A stretch of DNA of 64,000 nucleotides from Pseudomonadota bacterium (GTDB lineage Bacteria; Pseudomonadota; Gammaproteobacteria; Burkholderiales; Eutrophovitaceae), in assembly GCA_027624715.1 (NCBI GenBank), contig JAQBTV010000004.1, positions 1 to 64,000 on the forward strand, written 5' to 3'. Positions 54,906 to 64,000 of this stretch are shown piece after piece. Below the pieces are notes generated by a model. That model was not told where the DNA came from. It made no database searches and saw nothing but the letters and a program-made list of their open reading frames with translations. Made by a program: the position numbers and the translations under genes. Numbering within the stretch: position 1 is the first letter of the stretch; each line of letters begins with the position of its first letter.

Positions 54906-56873
54906 TTAAAAAAGCCAAATTGTGACGAGAGTGAAAGCCCCTAATATCATCACAAACGCATAATGAGACACAAAACCTGTTTGTACCCGGCGGAGCTTCA
55001 TCCCTATCCGACCGACTAACTTAGCAGAGCCATTAACCATGAGCCCATCAATGATTTTTTGATCACCAATCCTCCAAAGTAAACCACCTAGAGACTTCGC
55101 TCCTTGCGCAAAAAACCACTCATTAAATTTATCTAGGAAGTATTTCTCATCGAATAATTTGGTAAGCGGTGAAAATATGACCAGTTTTTTTCTGGAGTTC
55201 GGTGAATACACAAAAAGAAACCATGCGACAAAGACACCAGTAACCGCCAACCAAAAGGGCAACGTTTGGAACCCATGCAACCCCATTGCAAACCATCCAT
55301 AGAAGTGCTCCCCAAATTGCCGGACCACATCATGAGATCCAGTAACAAATATGACATCCTCAAAATAATTTCCGAACAGAATAGGTTGTATTGCGATCGC
55401 CCCACTAAAAACTGACAAAACTGCTAAGACGACCAAAGGGGCCCAAACCACCATTGGTGATTCGTGAGGCTCATGCTTTCCTTCGATGCCATTATCATGA
55501 TGGTGCGCCCCTCCTCGATATTTACCCTCAAACACCAAAAAGTACATCCGGAAACTATAGAGAGCGGTAACAAAAACCCCTACCAGCAAGGCAAAGTACG
55601 CAAAACCAGCACCAGGTATTGTTGACAAATGGGTACTTTCAATGATGCTATCTTTTGAGTAAAAACCAGATAGGAACGGGAATCCAATCAATGCCAAAGA
55701 CCCAACTAATGACACCAACCAAGTAATGGGCATTTTTCGTCTCAATCCGCCCATAAAGCGCATATCTTGCTCATGATGCATACCGATAATCACAGAGCCA
55801 GCCGCGAGGAAGAGCAAAGCCTTGAAGAAAGCATGGGTCATCAGATGGAACATCGCAGCAGAATATGCGGAAACACCTAACGCAACGGTCATGTATCCAA
55901 GTTGGGATAATGTCGAATACGCAACCACACGCTTGATATCATTTTGAACTAAACCTAAAAGCCCCATAAACAGCGCAGTAATAGAACCGATAACCAGCAC
56001 GAAAGACAGCGCTGCTTCTGACAGTTCGAATAAGGGGGACATACGAGCCACCATGAATATGCCGGCGGTGACCATGGTCGCCGCATGAATGAGCGCAGAA
56101 ATTGGTGTTGGACCCTCCATTGAATCTGGCAACCAAACGTGAAGGGGAAATTGTGCTGATTTTGCCATCGCGCCAATGAACAGGCAGATACAAATTACTG
56201 TCACCAAAGACCAGTCAAGGCCTGCGAACAACTCAATTTCTTGAGCAGCGAGGTTATCGCTTTGATCAAATACCGCAGCATAATCTAACGTTCCAGCGTA
56301 ATGTAGAATCAGCGCAATACCTAGTAAAAATCCAAAATCACCTACTCGATTAACGAGGAATGCTTTAAGATTTGCGTAAATCGCAGAATCTTTTTTATAC
56401 CAAAAACCTATCAACAGATAGGAAACCAATCCAACCGCTTCCCATCCAAAGAACAGCTGAAGAAAATTATTGCTCATGACCAACATCAGCATGGCAAATG
56501 TAAACAAAGATATATAACTGAAAAACCTCTGATATCCAGGATCTTTCTGCATATACCCTATCGTATAAATGTGAACCAGAAACGACACACTAGTGACGAC
56601 AATCATCATGAGTGAAGACAAACGATCAATCAAAAATCCTACTTCAAAACGAACGTCTCCAATTAATGCCCAAGTGTAAACCGCCCCATTAAAAACATGC
56701 CCATCTAAAACGTCGATAAAAATCATGATCGACGCGACCAACGAGATGAAGACCCCAAAAATCGTCAAAAAATGTGCAGCCGACCGACCAATTTGTTTAC
56801 CAAAAAGACCGGCAATTAGCGCAAAAAACAATGGGGATAGCGCAGCAAGGAGGTATATATTCATGCCATTCAT
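54906..56873 (-). CDS. nuoL: NADH-quinone oxidoreductase subunit L
   Basis: This 655-residue subunit is the largest antiporter-like one. QLFFGWEAVGLVSYLLIGFW (conserved Glu), KSAQFPLHVWLPDSMEGPTP (Lys and broken helix) and the long C-terminal lateral helix region (about 560-655) fit NuoL. It is spaced 7 bp from nuoK and 19 bp from nuoM. Confidence 0.98.
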   Translation of the reverse strand: MNGMNIYLLAALSPLFFALIAGLFGKQIGRSAAHFLTIFGVFISLVASIMIFIDVLDGHVFNGAVYTWALIGDVRFEVGFLIDRLSSLMMIVVTSVSFLVHIYTIGYMQKDPGYQRFFSYISLFTFAMLMLVMSNNFLQLFFGWEAVGLVSYLLIGFWYKKDSAIYANLKAFLVNRVGDFGFLLGIALILHYAGTLDYAAVFDQSDNLAAQEIELFAGLDWSLVTVICICLFIGAMAKSAQFPLHVWLPDSMEGPTPISALIHAATMVTAGIFMVARMSPLFELSEAALSFVLVIGSITALFMGLLGLVQNDIKRVVAYSTLSQLGYMTVALGVSAYSAAMFHLMTHAFFKALLFLAAGSVIIGMHHEQDMRFMGGLRRKMPITWLVSLVGSLALIGFPFLSGFYSKDSIIESTHLSTIPGAGFAYFALLVGVFVTALYSFRMYFLVFEGKYRGGAHHHDNGIEGKHEPHESPMVVWAPLVVLAVLSVFSGAIAIQPILFGNYFEDVIFVTGSHDVVRQFGEHFYGWFAMGLHGFQTLPFWLAVTGVFVAWFLFVYSPNSRKKLVIFSPLTKLFDEKYFLDKFNEWFFAQGAKSLGGLLWRIGDQKIIDGLMVNGSAKLVGRIGMKLRRVQTGFVSHYAFVMILGAFTLVTIWLF

Positions 56874-56880
56874 AGAATCA

Positions 56881-57186
56881 CTAGCCTCTTAACACACCGA
56901 TATCATCAACATTAATTGTCTTCAAGTTTCTAAATAACACCACCAAAATAGCAAGCCCGATTGCTGATTCAGCAGCCGCCACCGTCAGTATAAAAAAGAC
57001 AAAAATTTGACCCGATAAATCGCCTAAATAATGTGAGAACGCCAGAAAGTTAATATTGACCGCGAGCAACATCAGCTCAATCGACATCAAAATAATGATG
57101 ATGTTTTTACGATTCAAAAATATTCCCGCGATACTGATTGAAAAAAGAATCGCACCCAACACTAGGTAATGAGATAGGGTAATCAT
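56881..57186 (-). CDS. nuoK: NADH-quinone oxidoreductase subunit K
   Basis: This 101-residue protein has three helices and the conserved acidic residues of the E-channel ([11 protein letters not shown] and [11 protein letters not shown]). It overlaps nuoJ by 4 bp. Confidence 0.97.
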   Translation of the reverse strand: MITLSHYLVLGAILFSISIAGIFLNRKNIIIILMSIELMLLAVNINFLAFSHYLGDLSGQIFVFFILTVAAAESAIGLAILVVLFRNLKTINVDDIGVLRG

Positions 57187-57800
57187 GGATTATCCTCGCT
57201 ACGTTTATTTTCAACCGGCATAGAGATTATTTTCAGTCGATTAGCCCGGGTCGCTGAGAGCTGTTGGTTCGTATCCAGACGCTTTATGTCATTGCGGCGC
57301 CTGAGGGTTAATGCGATAGCAGCCACAATAGCCACAAGCAATATCACCGCAGCTAACTCAAACGCATATAAATATTCCGTATACAGCAAACGACCTAATT
57401 GAAGCGTATTACCCTCACTGGAAATCGCCGCGGCAACCTCTGACGGTTTGTCAAACACTACCCGCCCCCCGACAAGGACAATGATTTCTGCCATAAAAAT
57501 TCCAGATACAACTAATGCTGGTAACAAATAATTCCAGTACCCCTCTTTCATGCGATTCAAGTTGATATCCAACATCATCACAACGAATAAAAAAAGAACC
57601 ATTACTGCACCCACGTAAACCAATATAAGGGAGACCGCCAAAAATTCTGCCTCAAGAATGAGCCACATACCCGCAGAGGTGAAAAACGCCAATACTAAAG
57701 AGAGGGCTGCATGTACCGGATTACGCGAAAAAATAACACTCAGCCCTGCCCCAACAAGGACGGAGGAAAATAAGTAGAAGGTGAAATACTCAAAGTTCAT
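57183..57800 (-). CDS. nuoJ: NADH-quinone oxidoreductase subunit J
   Basis: This 205-residue membrane subunit has five helices; [14 protein letters not shown] and the [18 protein letters not shown] stretch with the family pi-bulge are diagnostic. The C-terminal tail (about 170-205) is polar and cytoplasmic. It lies 44 bp after nuoI and overlaps nuoK by ATGA. Confidence 0.97.
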   Translation of the reverse strand: MNFEYFTFYLFSSVLVGAGLSVIFSRNPVHAALSLVLAFFTSAGMWLILEAEFLAVSLILVYVGAVMVLFLFVVMMLDINLNRMKEGYWNYLLPALVVSGIFMAEIIVLVGGRVVFDKPSEVAAAISSEGNTLQLGRLLYTEYLYAFELAAVILLVAIVAAIALTLRRRNDIKRLDTNQQLSATRANRLKIISMPVENKRSEDNP

Positions 57801-57844
57801 TTAGGTTGTATGTTATTTTTTGAATATTGACCCATATTCATACA

Positions 57845-58336
57845 TTATCGATATTTGGCATCAGACTCTCGGTCCTTAGAAATCTGATCTTCGTATCGAT
57901 CACCGATGGCTAACAAAATGTCCTTCGTGTACACCAAATCTCCACGCTGCTCGCCGTGATACTCAAAAATTCTTGTTTCGACGATAGCGTCGACTGGACA
58001 AGATTCTTCACAAAAACCGCAAAATATACATTTAGTCAGATCAATGTCATAGCGCGTCGTACGCCGACTACCATCATCTCTTTGCTCGGACTCAATAGTG
58101 ATAGCCACCGCAGGACATACCGCCTCACACAATTTGCAAGCGATGCAGCGCTCTTCGCCATTCGGATATCGTCTCAATGCATGCAGTCCACGAAACCGAG
58201 CGCTCTGAGGAGTCTTCTCCTCTGGGAACTGCACAGTAATCTTTGGTGCAAACAAGTATTTTAATGTGAGCATCAACCCCTTACGTAGCTCCGTAAGTAG
58301 AAAGGTCTTTGATGCATCACGAATAAACCCAAACAT
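57845..58336 (-). CDS. nuoI: NADH-quinone oxidoreductase subunit I
   Basis: This 163-residue ferredoxin-like subunit carries clusters N6a and N6b: [12 protein letters not shown] and [12 protein letters not shown] each give CxxCxxCxxxCP. It transfers electrons from the peripheral arm toward the quinone site. It lies between nuoH and nuoJ as in other bacteria. Confidence 0.98.
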   Translation of the reverse strand: MFGFIRDASKTFLLTELRKGLMLTLKYLFAPKITVQFPEEKTPQSARFRGLHALRRYPNGEERCIACKLCEAVCPAVAITIESEQRDDGSRRTTRYDIDLTKCIFCGFCEESCPVDAIVETRIFEYHGEQRGDLVYTKDILLAIGDRYEDQISKDRESDAKYR

Positions 58337-58361
58337 TTTTATTAATTCCTTTATGTCAAAA

Positions 58362-59387
58362 CTACCAAGGCCACCAATCCATTCTCATGAGCAAACCAAT
58401 GAGAACAAGCCAAACAATGGTTACGGGAATGAATACCTTCCAACCTAAACGCATAATCTGATCGTATCGGTAACGCGGGAATGTGGCCCGAAACCATAGA
58501 AAGAAAAAGAGCATGAATGCGACTTTAGCCGCTAGCCAACCGAACCCATGCGGTATACCGGGTACTGGCGAGAGCCAACCACCTAAAAACATGATCGACG
58601 CTAATGCTGCAATCAAAATCATGTTGGCATACTCAGCCAAAAAAAATACCGCAAATGTTGTTCCCGAATATTCGACGTGGAATCCAGCAACAATCTCTGA
58701 CTCACCCTCTGCCACATCAAATGGCGCCCGGTTAGTCTCAGCAACGCCTGATATAAAGTACACGACAAACATAGGAAATAATGGGATTAAATTCCAGCCG
58801 AGAAACCCCATTCCAGTTCGCTGCGTATCGACTATCGTCGTTAAATTCAAGCTTCCTGACATCATCAAGACACACACTAAGGCAAAACCCATAGCAATTT
58901 CATACGCCACAATTTGCGCACCACTTCTCATGGCGCCGAGCAACGCGTACTTCGAATTAGAAGCCCAGCCTGCCACAATGACGCCATAAACGCCCATGGA
59001 AGTAATAGCCAAGATGTAAAGTAGTCCGGCGTCAATATTAGACAACACTAAGCCGTCAGCAAAAGGAATTACCGCCCAAGCAGCTAACGCCGGCATCAAG
59101 GACAACATGGGAGCGATGACAAATAAAAATTTGTTCGCTCCGTTAGGGATGATAATTTCTTTTGTCAGTAACTTCAAAACGTCAGCAAAGGGTTGCAACA
59201 AGCCCTTAGGACCGACACGATTGGGGCCCAAACGAAGTTGCATGTACCCTATCACCTTTCTCTCAGCGAGAGTAAGGTAGGCAACACAGAGTGTCACTGG
59301 AATCAGAATCGCCAAAACTTTAATCAAAGTCCAACTAAAGTACGCAAAGTCTTCACCAATATAAGTACTTAAAAAATCAACGATCAT
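58362..59387 (-). CDS. nuoH: NADH-quinone oxidoreductase subunit H
   Basis: This 341-residue membrane subunit forms the quinone chamber. [20 protein letters not shown] and [21 protein letters not shown] are the signature blocks. It has eight helices. It starts within the last codons of nuoG (4-bp overlap). Confidence 0.98.
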   Translation of the reverse strand: MIVDFLSTYIGEDFAYFSWTLIKVLAILIPVTLCVAYLTLAERKVIGYMQLRLGPNRVGPKGLLQPFADVLKLLTKEIIIPNGANKFLFVIAPMLSLMPALAAWAVIPFADGLVLSNIDAGLLYILAITSMGVYGVIVAGWASNSKYALLGAMRSGAQIVAYEIAMGFALVCVLMMSGSLNLTTIVDTQRTGMGFLGWNLIPLFPMFVVYFISGVAETNRAPFDVAEGESEIVAGFHVEYSGTTFAVFFLAEYANMILIAALASIMFLGGWLSPVPGIPHGFGWLAAKVAFMLFFFLWFRATFPRYRYDQIMRLGWKVFIPVTIVWLVLIGLLMRMDWWPW

Positions 59388-61732
59388 GCAACCGCCCCTA
59401 CAGATTGGAGCTTAGCGACTTGAACTGAACCACCGATACCACCAAGCACCTTTGAGGCATCACTGGTCATAGGTATTCGAATGACAGCGCGCGCAAGGTT
59501 TGGATCAATTCGAGCAGGCAGCTCAAAGAAATGACCTCCTTGCTTAACCCTAACCATATCTTCATTCACGACATCAAGTTCTTGGGCAAGATCTGAACCC
59601 AACCATACATAGTTGGACAACGCGTCTTTAGTCAACTGTAATGCCTGCGCGCGACGAACAATCGAGTCGACGCTATACATAGGCACATCTGACAGTCTTT
59701 CAATCAACAAAGATTCCGCAGATGCGACCGGAATTTCATTTGACATATTAGGCAGCGATTGCAGTCGACGGGACAAACCATCAAAGCAGTCTTTCAATGC
59801 ACTGCGAACGGCCTCTATGGATTCATACTCAAAATTAGAAAATTCAAATAATTTTCCAAGCGCAACGAGCAGCCTCCATCCGGGACGGCTAAGTCCCTTT
59901 GTTGGAGCAACCGGACCAAATGATTGCGCCACACCCTCCATATTGATAAACGTACCCGCAGTTTCAGAAAATGGACTAATTGGCAGCAATACCGTTGCGT
60001 ACTCAGCAACCTCATCTTTGAATGCACACATGGCCACGACCAGCTGAGCAGACTTCATAGCCTCAATGGCCGCACCTGGCACACATGAGTCACCGCCCAT
60101 CTCAGCATGCAATAAAAAGTATGCATCTAGCGGTGTATCAATCATTTGAATCGCATTAAGTCCGCTAGGGCCAGGCAACACATTAGTACATTCTGCACCT
60201 AATGAATTAGGTCCGTCCGAGAGCAACCCTACTTTCGCACCCACTAATTCCCCTAGCAGATGACTGATTTGCTCTATTTTTGATCGATCTGGATGATGTC
60301 GGGAAAAAGATCCGACTAATATCAACTTCTGCTGCCCAGAAACTAAAAGCTGCGCGATTTGCTCAGCATTGGATTCAACCAAAATATCAGCCAACGCATC
60401 TGCAACAGGTCGACCAAGCCCAAGACATACAGCCTTAACGACTTGTAGCAATAATCCCGTCACACGGCTAGGTGCGACAAGGTAATCCTTGGCCATCGGA
60501 ACCAAGGAATCACTATTTATTGGATTGATAAATGCGAGTAAGGCATGATTTATTTTTGTCGCCTGTCGAATTCTATGCGCTAGAAGTGGTTGTTCTTTAC
60601 GTATGTTGGAACCAATCACCAGAATACGGTCCAACTTCTCAACATCGGAAATACTCATGCCCAACCACGGTACCTGAGCGGATACCTCACAGTCAGCTTG
60701 TCTCAATCGATAATCAATATTTTCTGAGCCTAGAGCTCGAATCAATTTTTGAAATAAATAGCATTCTTCAGTCGTCGCCTGAGAAGTTGCTAGTGCGCCA
60801 ATACGCTCTCGTTTAATATTCGGAGACGCTAATTTGGTTTTAATGTGGTCTAGAGCTGTAGCCCAATCAACTTCCTCCCAACGACTGTCAACTTTTATCA
60901 TGGGAGAAAGTAAACGATCCGTTGCATTCAATCCTTCGTATGAGAAGCGATCTCGATCAGAAATCCAACATTCATTAATTTCTATATTTTCATGAGGGAC
61001 GACACGAATAACCATATCCCCTTTAATTTGAGCGGTTAAATTAGATCCGAGTGCATCGTGTGGACTGATCGTTTTTCGACGAGCCAACTCCCATGTTCGC
61101 GCAGCATACCTAAACGGCTTAGATGTTAAAGCTCCAACCGGACAAACATCAATCATATTCCCAGATAATTCGGAATCTACTGTCGAGCCAACAAAGGCCA
61201 TAATTTCTGAGTGCTCTCCTCGACCCGCCATTCCCAATTCCATAACCCCAGCAATTTCCTGACCAAACCTGACACAGCGCGTGCAGTGAATACATCTAGA
61301 CATCTCTGCGGCCGAAACTAATGGGCCAAGTTCTTTCGTGCTCACGATGCGTTTCGATTCTTTAAAACGCGACCCTGATCTTCCGTAACCGACTGCCAAA
61401 TCTTGTAATTGACACTCGCCGCCTTGATCACATATCGGACAATCAAGCGGATGATTAATGAGCAAAAACTCCATTACCCCTTTTTGAGCAGTTTTTGCTT
61501 GCTCCGATAAGGTATGAACTTTCATATCTTGTACCGCTTGGGTCGCGCAGGCGGGTAGCGGCTTTGACGCCTTTTCAACCTCAACCAAACACATACGGCA
61601 GTTTGCTGCAATGGATAATTTCTTGTGGTAACAAAAATGCGGAACGTGAATTCCAAGCTTATTCGCGGCATCCATAACCGTACTGCCGTGATCCACCTCT
61701 ACGGTTTTACCATTTATCTCAAGAGTGATCAT
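59384..61732 (-). CDS. nuoG: NADH-quinone oxidoreductase subunit G
   Basis: This 782-residue iron-sulfur subunit has an N-terminal [2Fe-2S] (C34, C45, C48, C62), a His-Cys3 cluster N5 in [14 protein letters not shown], and [4Fe-4S] sites in [10 protein letters not shown] with CPVGAL. The rest is a molybdopterin-oxidoreductase-like domain without cofactor. The extra N7 cluster motif of E. coli NuoG is not obvious. It overlaps nuoF and nuoH by 4 bp each. Confidence 0.97.
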   Translation of the reverse strand: MITLEINGKTVEVDHGSTVMDAANKLGIHVPHFCYHKKLSIAANCRMCLVEVEKASKPLPACATQAVQDMKVHTLSEQAKTAQKGVMEFLLINHPLDCPICDQGGECQLQDLAVGYGRSGSRFKESKRIVSTKELGPLVSAAEMSRCIHCTRCVRFGQEIAGVMELGMAGRGEHSEIMAFVGSTVDSELSGNMIDVCPVGALTSKPFRYAARTWELARRKTISPHDALGSNLTAQIKGDMVIRVVPHENIEINECWISDRDRFSYEGLNATDRLLSPMIKVDSRWEEVDWATALDHIKTKLASPNIKRERIGALATSQATTEECYLFQKLIRALGSENIDYRLRQADCEVSAQVPWLGMSISDVEKLDRILVIGSNIRKEQPLLAHRIRQATKINHALLAFINPINSDSLVPMAKDYLVAPSRVTGLLLQVVKAVCLGLGRPVADALADILVESNAEQIAQLLVSGQQKLILVGSFSRHHPDRSKIEQISHLLGELVGAKVGLLSDGPNSLGAECTNVLPGPSGLNAIQMIDTPLDAYFLLHAEMGGDSCVPGAAIEAMKSAQLVVAMCAFKDEVAEYATVLLPISPFSETAGTFINMEGVAQSFGPVAPTKGLSRPGWRLLVALGKLFEFSNFEYESIEAVRSALKDCFDGLSRRLQSLPNMSNEIPVASAESLLIERLSDVPMYSVDSIVRRAQALQLTKDALSNYVWLGSDLAQELDVVNEDMVRVKQGGHFFELPARIDPNLARAVIRIPMTSDASKVLGGIGGSVQVAKLQSVGAVA

Positions 61733-63036
61733 ATTGATTCAACCTGACTTTTTTTATGTTTAATCAGGTACTCAAACTCAGGCCGGAAGTGTTTTATGAA
61801 ACTCTTAACTGGAAGAGCAGCCGCTTCCCCTAACGCACAAATTGTTCTACCTGCAATATTGTCCGATATTGACAGCAGTTGTTCGATGTCGCCCTCTTCC
61901 CCTAATCCATTTTGAATACGTTTAACCAATCGGTACAACCATCCTGTACCCTCCCTACATGGCGTGCACTGGCCGCAAGATTCCTCATGATAAAAATACG
62001 AGAGGCGCAATAAACAACTCACCATGCATCGCGTTTCATCCATAACAATGACCGCTCCCGAGCCAAGCATAGAACCAGCTTTAGCGATCGAATCATAATC
62101 CATATCAGTCGCCATCATGACGTCAGCAGGTAAAACAGGAATTGACGAACCACCAGGAATAACTGCTTTTAAGCGGTTACCATCACGCACCCCGCCCGCC
62201 ATTCGTAACAACTCAGCAAATGGGGTACCGAGACGAACTTCATAGTTACCTGGATTTTCAACATCACCGGAAACAGAAAATATTTTCGTGCCACCGTTGT
62301 TAGGTTTTCCTAAAGCCAAAAACGCATTGGCCCCATCTAAAATTAACGATGGTATGGCAGCAAAAGTTTCTGTGTTATTTATGGTCGTGGGACACCCATA
62401 AAGTCCGTAGGACGCAGGAAATGGTGGCTTAAATCGTGGCTGACCTCTCTTCCCTTCTATCGACTCGAGTAATGCGGTCTCCTCGCCACATATGTAAGCA
62501 CCAAACCCATGATGCGCATGCAGATCAAACGAGAACTGTGACCCCAAAATTCCTTTACCCAAATATCCTGCCGCACTTGCCTCGCCTAATGCTTTCTCAA
62601 AGCGCTCGTAAACTTCCCAAATTTCCCCGTGGATGTAGTTGTACCCTACAGATGCCCCTATGGCATAAGCAGCGATAGCCATACCTTCAATCACAACATG
62701 CGGGTTATATCTGAGAAGATCTCGATCTTTAAATGTGCCAGGCTCTCCCTCATCAGAATTGCAAATCACATACTTTTGACCTTCTCCTTTGGGCATAAAA
62801 CTCCACTTAAGCCCAGTGGGGAATCCAGCTCCGCCTCTACCCCTGAGCGCTGAATTCTTCACTTCCGTAATCACCTCCGCAGGAGAGATACCTTCCGTGA
62901 GAATTTTTCGGAGCGCTTGATATCCACCCCTCTTTGCATAATCTGCAAGATTCCAGTTCAGGCCGTCGATACCCTTCATAATGACGGCATCCGGACCATA
63001 ACTGGTGGTGGGAAATGGAGGATTTGATGTAATCAT
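61729..63036 (-). CDS. nuoF: NADH-quinone oxidoreductase subunit F
   Basis: This 435-residue subunit binds NADH, FMN and cluster N3: [13 protein letters not shown], the NADH site [12 protein letters not shown], and [14 protein letters not shown] with a later Cys in [12 protein letters not shown]. It accepts electrons from NADH into complex I. It overlaps nuoE and nuoG by ATGA. Confidence 0.98.
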   Translation of the reverse strand: MITSNPPFPTTSYGPDAVIMKGIDGLNWNLADYAKRGGYQALRKILTEGISPAEVITEVKNSALRGRGGAGFPTGLKWSFMPKGEGQKYVICNSDEGEPGTFKDRDLLRYNPHVVIEGMAIAAYAIGASVGYNYIHGEIWEVYERFEKALGEASAAGYLGKGILGSQFSFDLHAHHGFGAYICGEETALLESIEGKRGQPRFKPPFPASYGLYGCPTTINNTETFAAIPSLILDGANAFLALGKPNNGGTKIFSVSGDVENPGNYEVRLGTPFAELLRMAGGVRDGNRLKAVIPGGSSIPVLPADVMMATDMDYDSIAKAGSMLGSGAVIVMDETRCMVSCLLRLSYFYHEESCGQCTPCREGTGWLYRLVKRIQNGLGEEGDIEQLLSISDNIAGRTICALGEAAALPVKSFIKHFRPEFEYLIKHKKSQVESI

Positions 63037-63527
63037 CGGGCTTTTAACTCCTCTACCAATCCATCAACGTCTTCAACGCTTACCTTACCGCGCATCTCGC
63101 GATCATTAATAATGACCACCGGCGCATCTCCACAGGCTCCCATACACTCCGCCTCTTTTAAAGTTACAGAGCCATCCGAGGCGGTCTCATTGAAGTAAAT
63201 GCCAAGGGTTGCTTTCAACCGATCGGCCGTTTGATTGGCACCCCGTAATGCACAAGGTAAGCTCGTGCAAATCGCTAATTTAAAACGCCCAGGTTTCTCT
63301 AAGTTGTACATGCCATAAAACGTTACCACTTCCCATACCGCTATAGCGCGCATCTCTAGGTACGCCGCGATATCTTCTACAACCGATTCGGAAACCCAAC
63401 CTAATTCATTTTGCGCTATCGCTAAAGCGGCCATAACTGCGGAAGACTTGCGATCCGCAGGATACTTCGAGATCTCCTTATCAATTGTGCGATAAGCCTC
63501 TGCACTCAATAGCCTGACACCTCTCAT
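63033..63527 (-). CDS. nuoE: NADH-quinone oxidoreductase subunit E
   Basis: This 164-residue thioredoxin-like subunit carries cluster N1a: CTSLPC (C-x4-C) and CMGAC (C-x3-C). It works with NuoF. It overlaps nuoD and nuoF by 4 bp each, so nuoD-E-F-G-H are translationally coupled. Confidence 0.98.
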   Translation of the reverse strand: MRGVRLLSAEAYRTIDKEISKYPADRKSSAVMAALAIAQNELGWVSESVVEDIAAYLEMRAIAVWEVVTFYGMYNLEKPGRFKLAICTSLPCALRGANQTADRLKATLGIYFNETASDGSVTLKEAECMGACGDAPVVIINDREMRGKVSVEDVDGLVEELKAR

Positions 63528-64000
63528 CGATCAATCTCTCCGAACACCACATCCTGTGTACCAATTATGGCCACAAGGTCAGCGATCATATGTCCCCTAG
63601 TCATTTCGTCTATTGCCGATAAATGCGCGAACCCTGGCGCTCTTATTTTTAACCGGTAGGGCTTATTGGCCCCGTCCGAGATCAAATAAATTCCAAACTC
63701 CCCCTTTGGCGCTTCGACGGCACAGTAAGTCTCACCAAGCGGAACATGCATCCCTTCTGTAAACAACTTAAAGTGATGGATGAGATCTTCCATATTCACC
63801 TTCATATCTTCACGTGAAGGTGGGGCAATTTTAGTATTTGTCGTAATAATTGGTCCTGGGTTTTTTCTAAGCCACTCAATACATTGCTTGATGATGTGAT
63901 TCGACTGGCGCATCTCTTCAACACGCACTAAATAGCGGTCGTAACAGTCTCCGTTCGTACCCACAGGAACATCGAAATCAACCAAATCATAAGCGTCGTA
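63524..64000 (-). CDS. nuoD: NADH-quinone oxidoreductase subunit D (C-terminal part)
   Basis: The frame is open to the window edge, leaving the last 158 residues of Nuo[26 protein letters not shown], then [28 protein letters not shown] and the end DVVFGEIDR are the conserved quinone-site blocks of the 49-kDa-type subunit. nuoC is separate or fused outside the window. The true start is not in view. Confidence 0.97.
   Translation of the reverse strand, partial: YDAYDLVDFDVPVGTNGDCYDRYLVRVEEMRQSNHIIKQCIEWLRKNPGPIITTNTKIAPPSREDMKVNMEDLIHHFKLFTEGMHVPLGETYCAVEAPKGEFGIYLISDGANKPYRLKIRAPGFAHLSAIDEMTRGHMIADLVAIIGTQDVVFGEIDR

Overview
The window is a 64 kb piece of a bacterial chromosome of moderate, AT-leaning composition, with Gram-negative gene content: Lol-type lipoproteins, outer-membrane barrels, class Ia ribonucleotide reductase and NADH dehydrogenase I. 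Several markers point to a betaproteobacterium (Burkholderiales/Nitrosomonadales in a broad sense): the rplU-rpmA-obgE-proB run followed by a CNP1-like gene, a PAAKKK-type histone H1-like protein, a rubrerythrin/Fe-S/DUF3501 cluster, DUF3025 and PP0621-like proteins. The many short-chain dehydrogenases, crotonases, PhyH dioxygenases and aldolases suggest a heterotroph living on mixed small organic compounds. The lineage is an inference; no rRNA or tRNA gene is present to settle it.

Layout. 1-10.9 kb is housekeeping: the start of a Lys/Ala repeat protein, nrdB and nrdA with a recognisable NrdR/DnaA control region, ampD, ispB, and divergently rplU-rpmA-obgE-proB. 11-14.6 kb holds a rubrerythrin/Fe-S protein/DUF3501 operon with a well-marked regulatory region, and DUF3025. 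14.7-20.7 kb is catabolic: a LhgO-like FAD oxidoreductase, then two divergent units, acetaldehyde dehydrogenase plus 4-hydroxy-2-oxovalerate aldolase facing SDR-ADH-RraA. 20.7-25.5 kb is a three-gene envelope module (RND/MMPL transporter, LolA-like periplasmic protein, outer-membrane barrel). 25.9-28.6 kb has rluE and ygiQ.

28.6-49.7 kb is accessory metabolism on mostly the minus strand: a crotonase/methyltransferase/SDR operon, a beta-propeller lipoprotein, dienelactone hydrolase, two PhyH dioxygenases, 2-oxopent-4-enoate hydratase, a Fur-boxed porin, ferredoxin-NADP reductase, a HpaI aldolase, a 2-hydroxyacid dehydrogenase, SDRs, a quinone oxidoreductase, srkA, an unrecognised gene, a damaged acpH, a cupin, DUF599, a crotonase and a CDP-alcohol phosphatidyltransferase. 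49.7-64 kb is htpG, with a near-consensus heat-shock promoter, and the nuo operon from nuoN back to a partial nuoD.

The most notable observations are a 97-nt near-perfect long inverted repeat between the porin and hydratase genes, an in-frame TGA at codon 16 of acpH, a membrane-spanning insertion in the RND transporter, paired NrdR boxes 32 bp apart over the nrdA promoter, and the regulatory region before rubrerythrin. No CRISPR array, insertion sequence, prophage or defence system was found, and nothing here amounts to a clearly new system.
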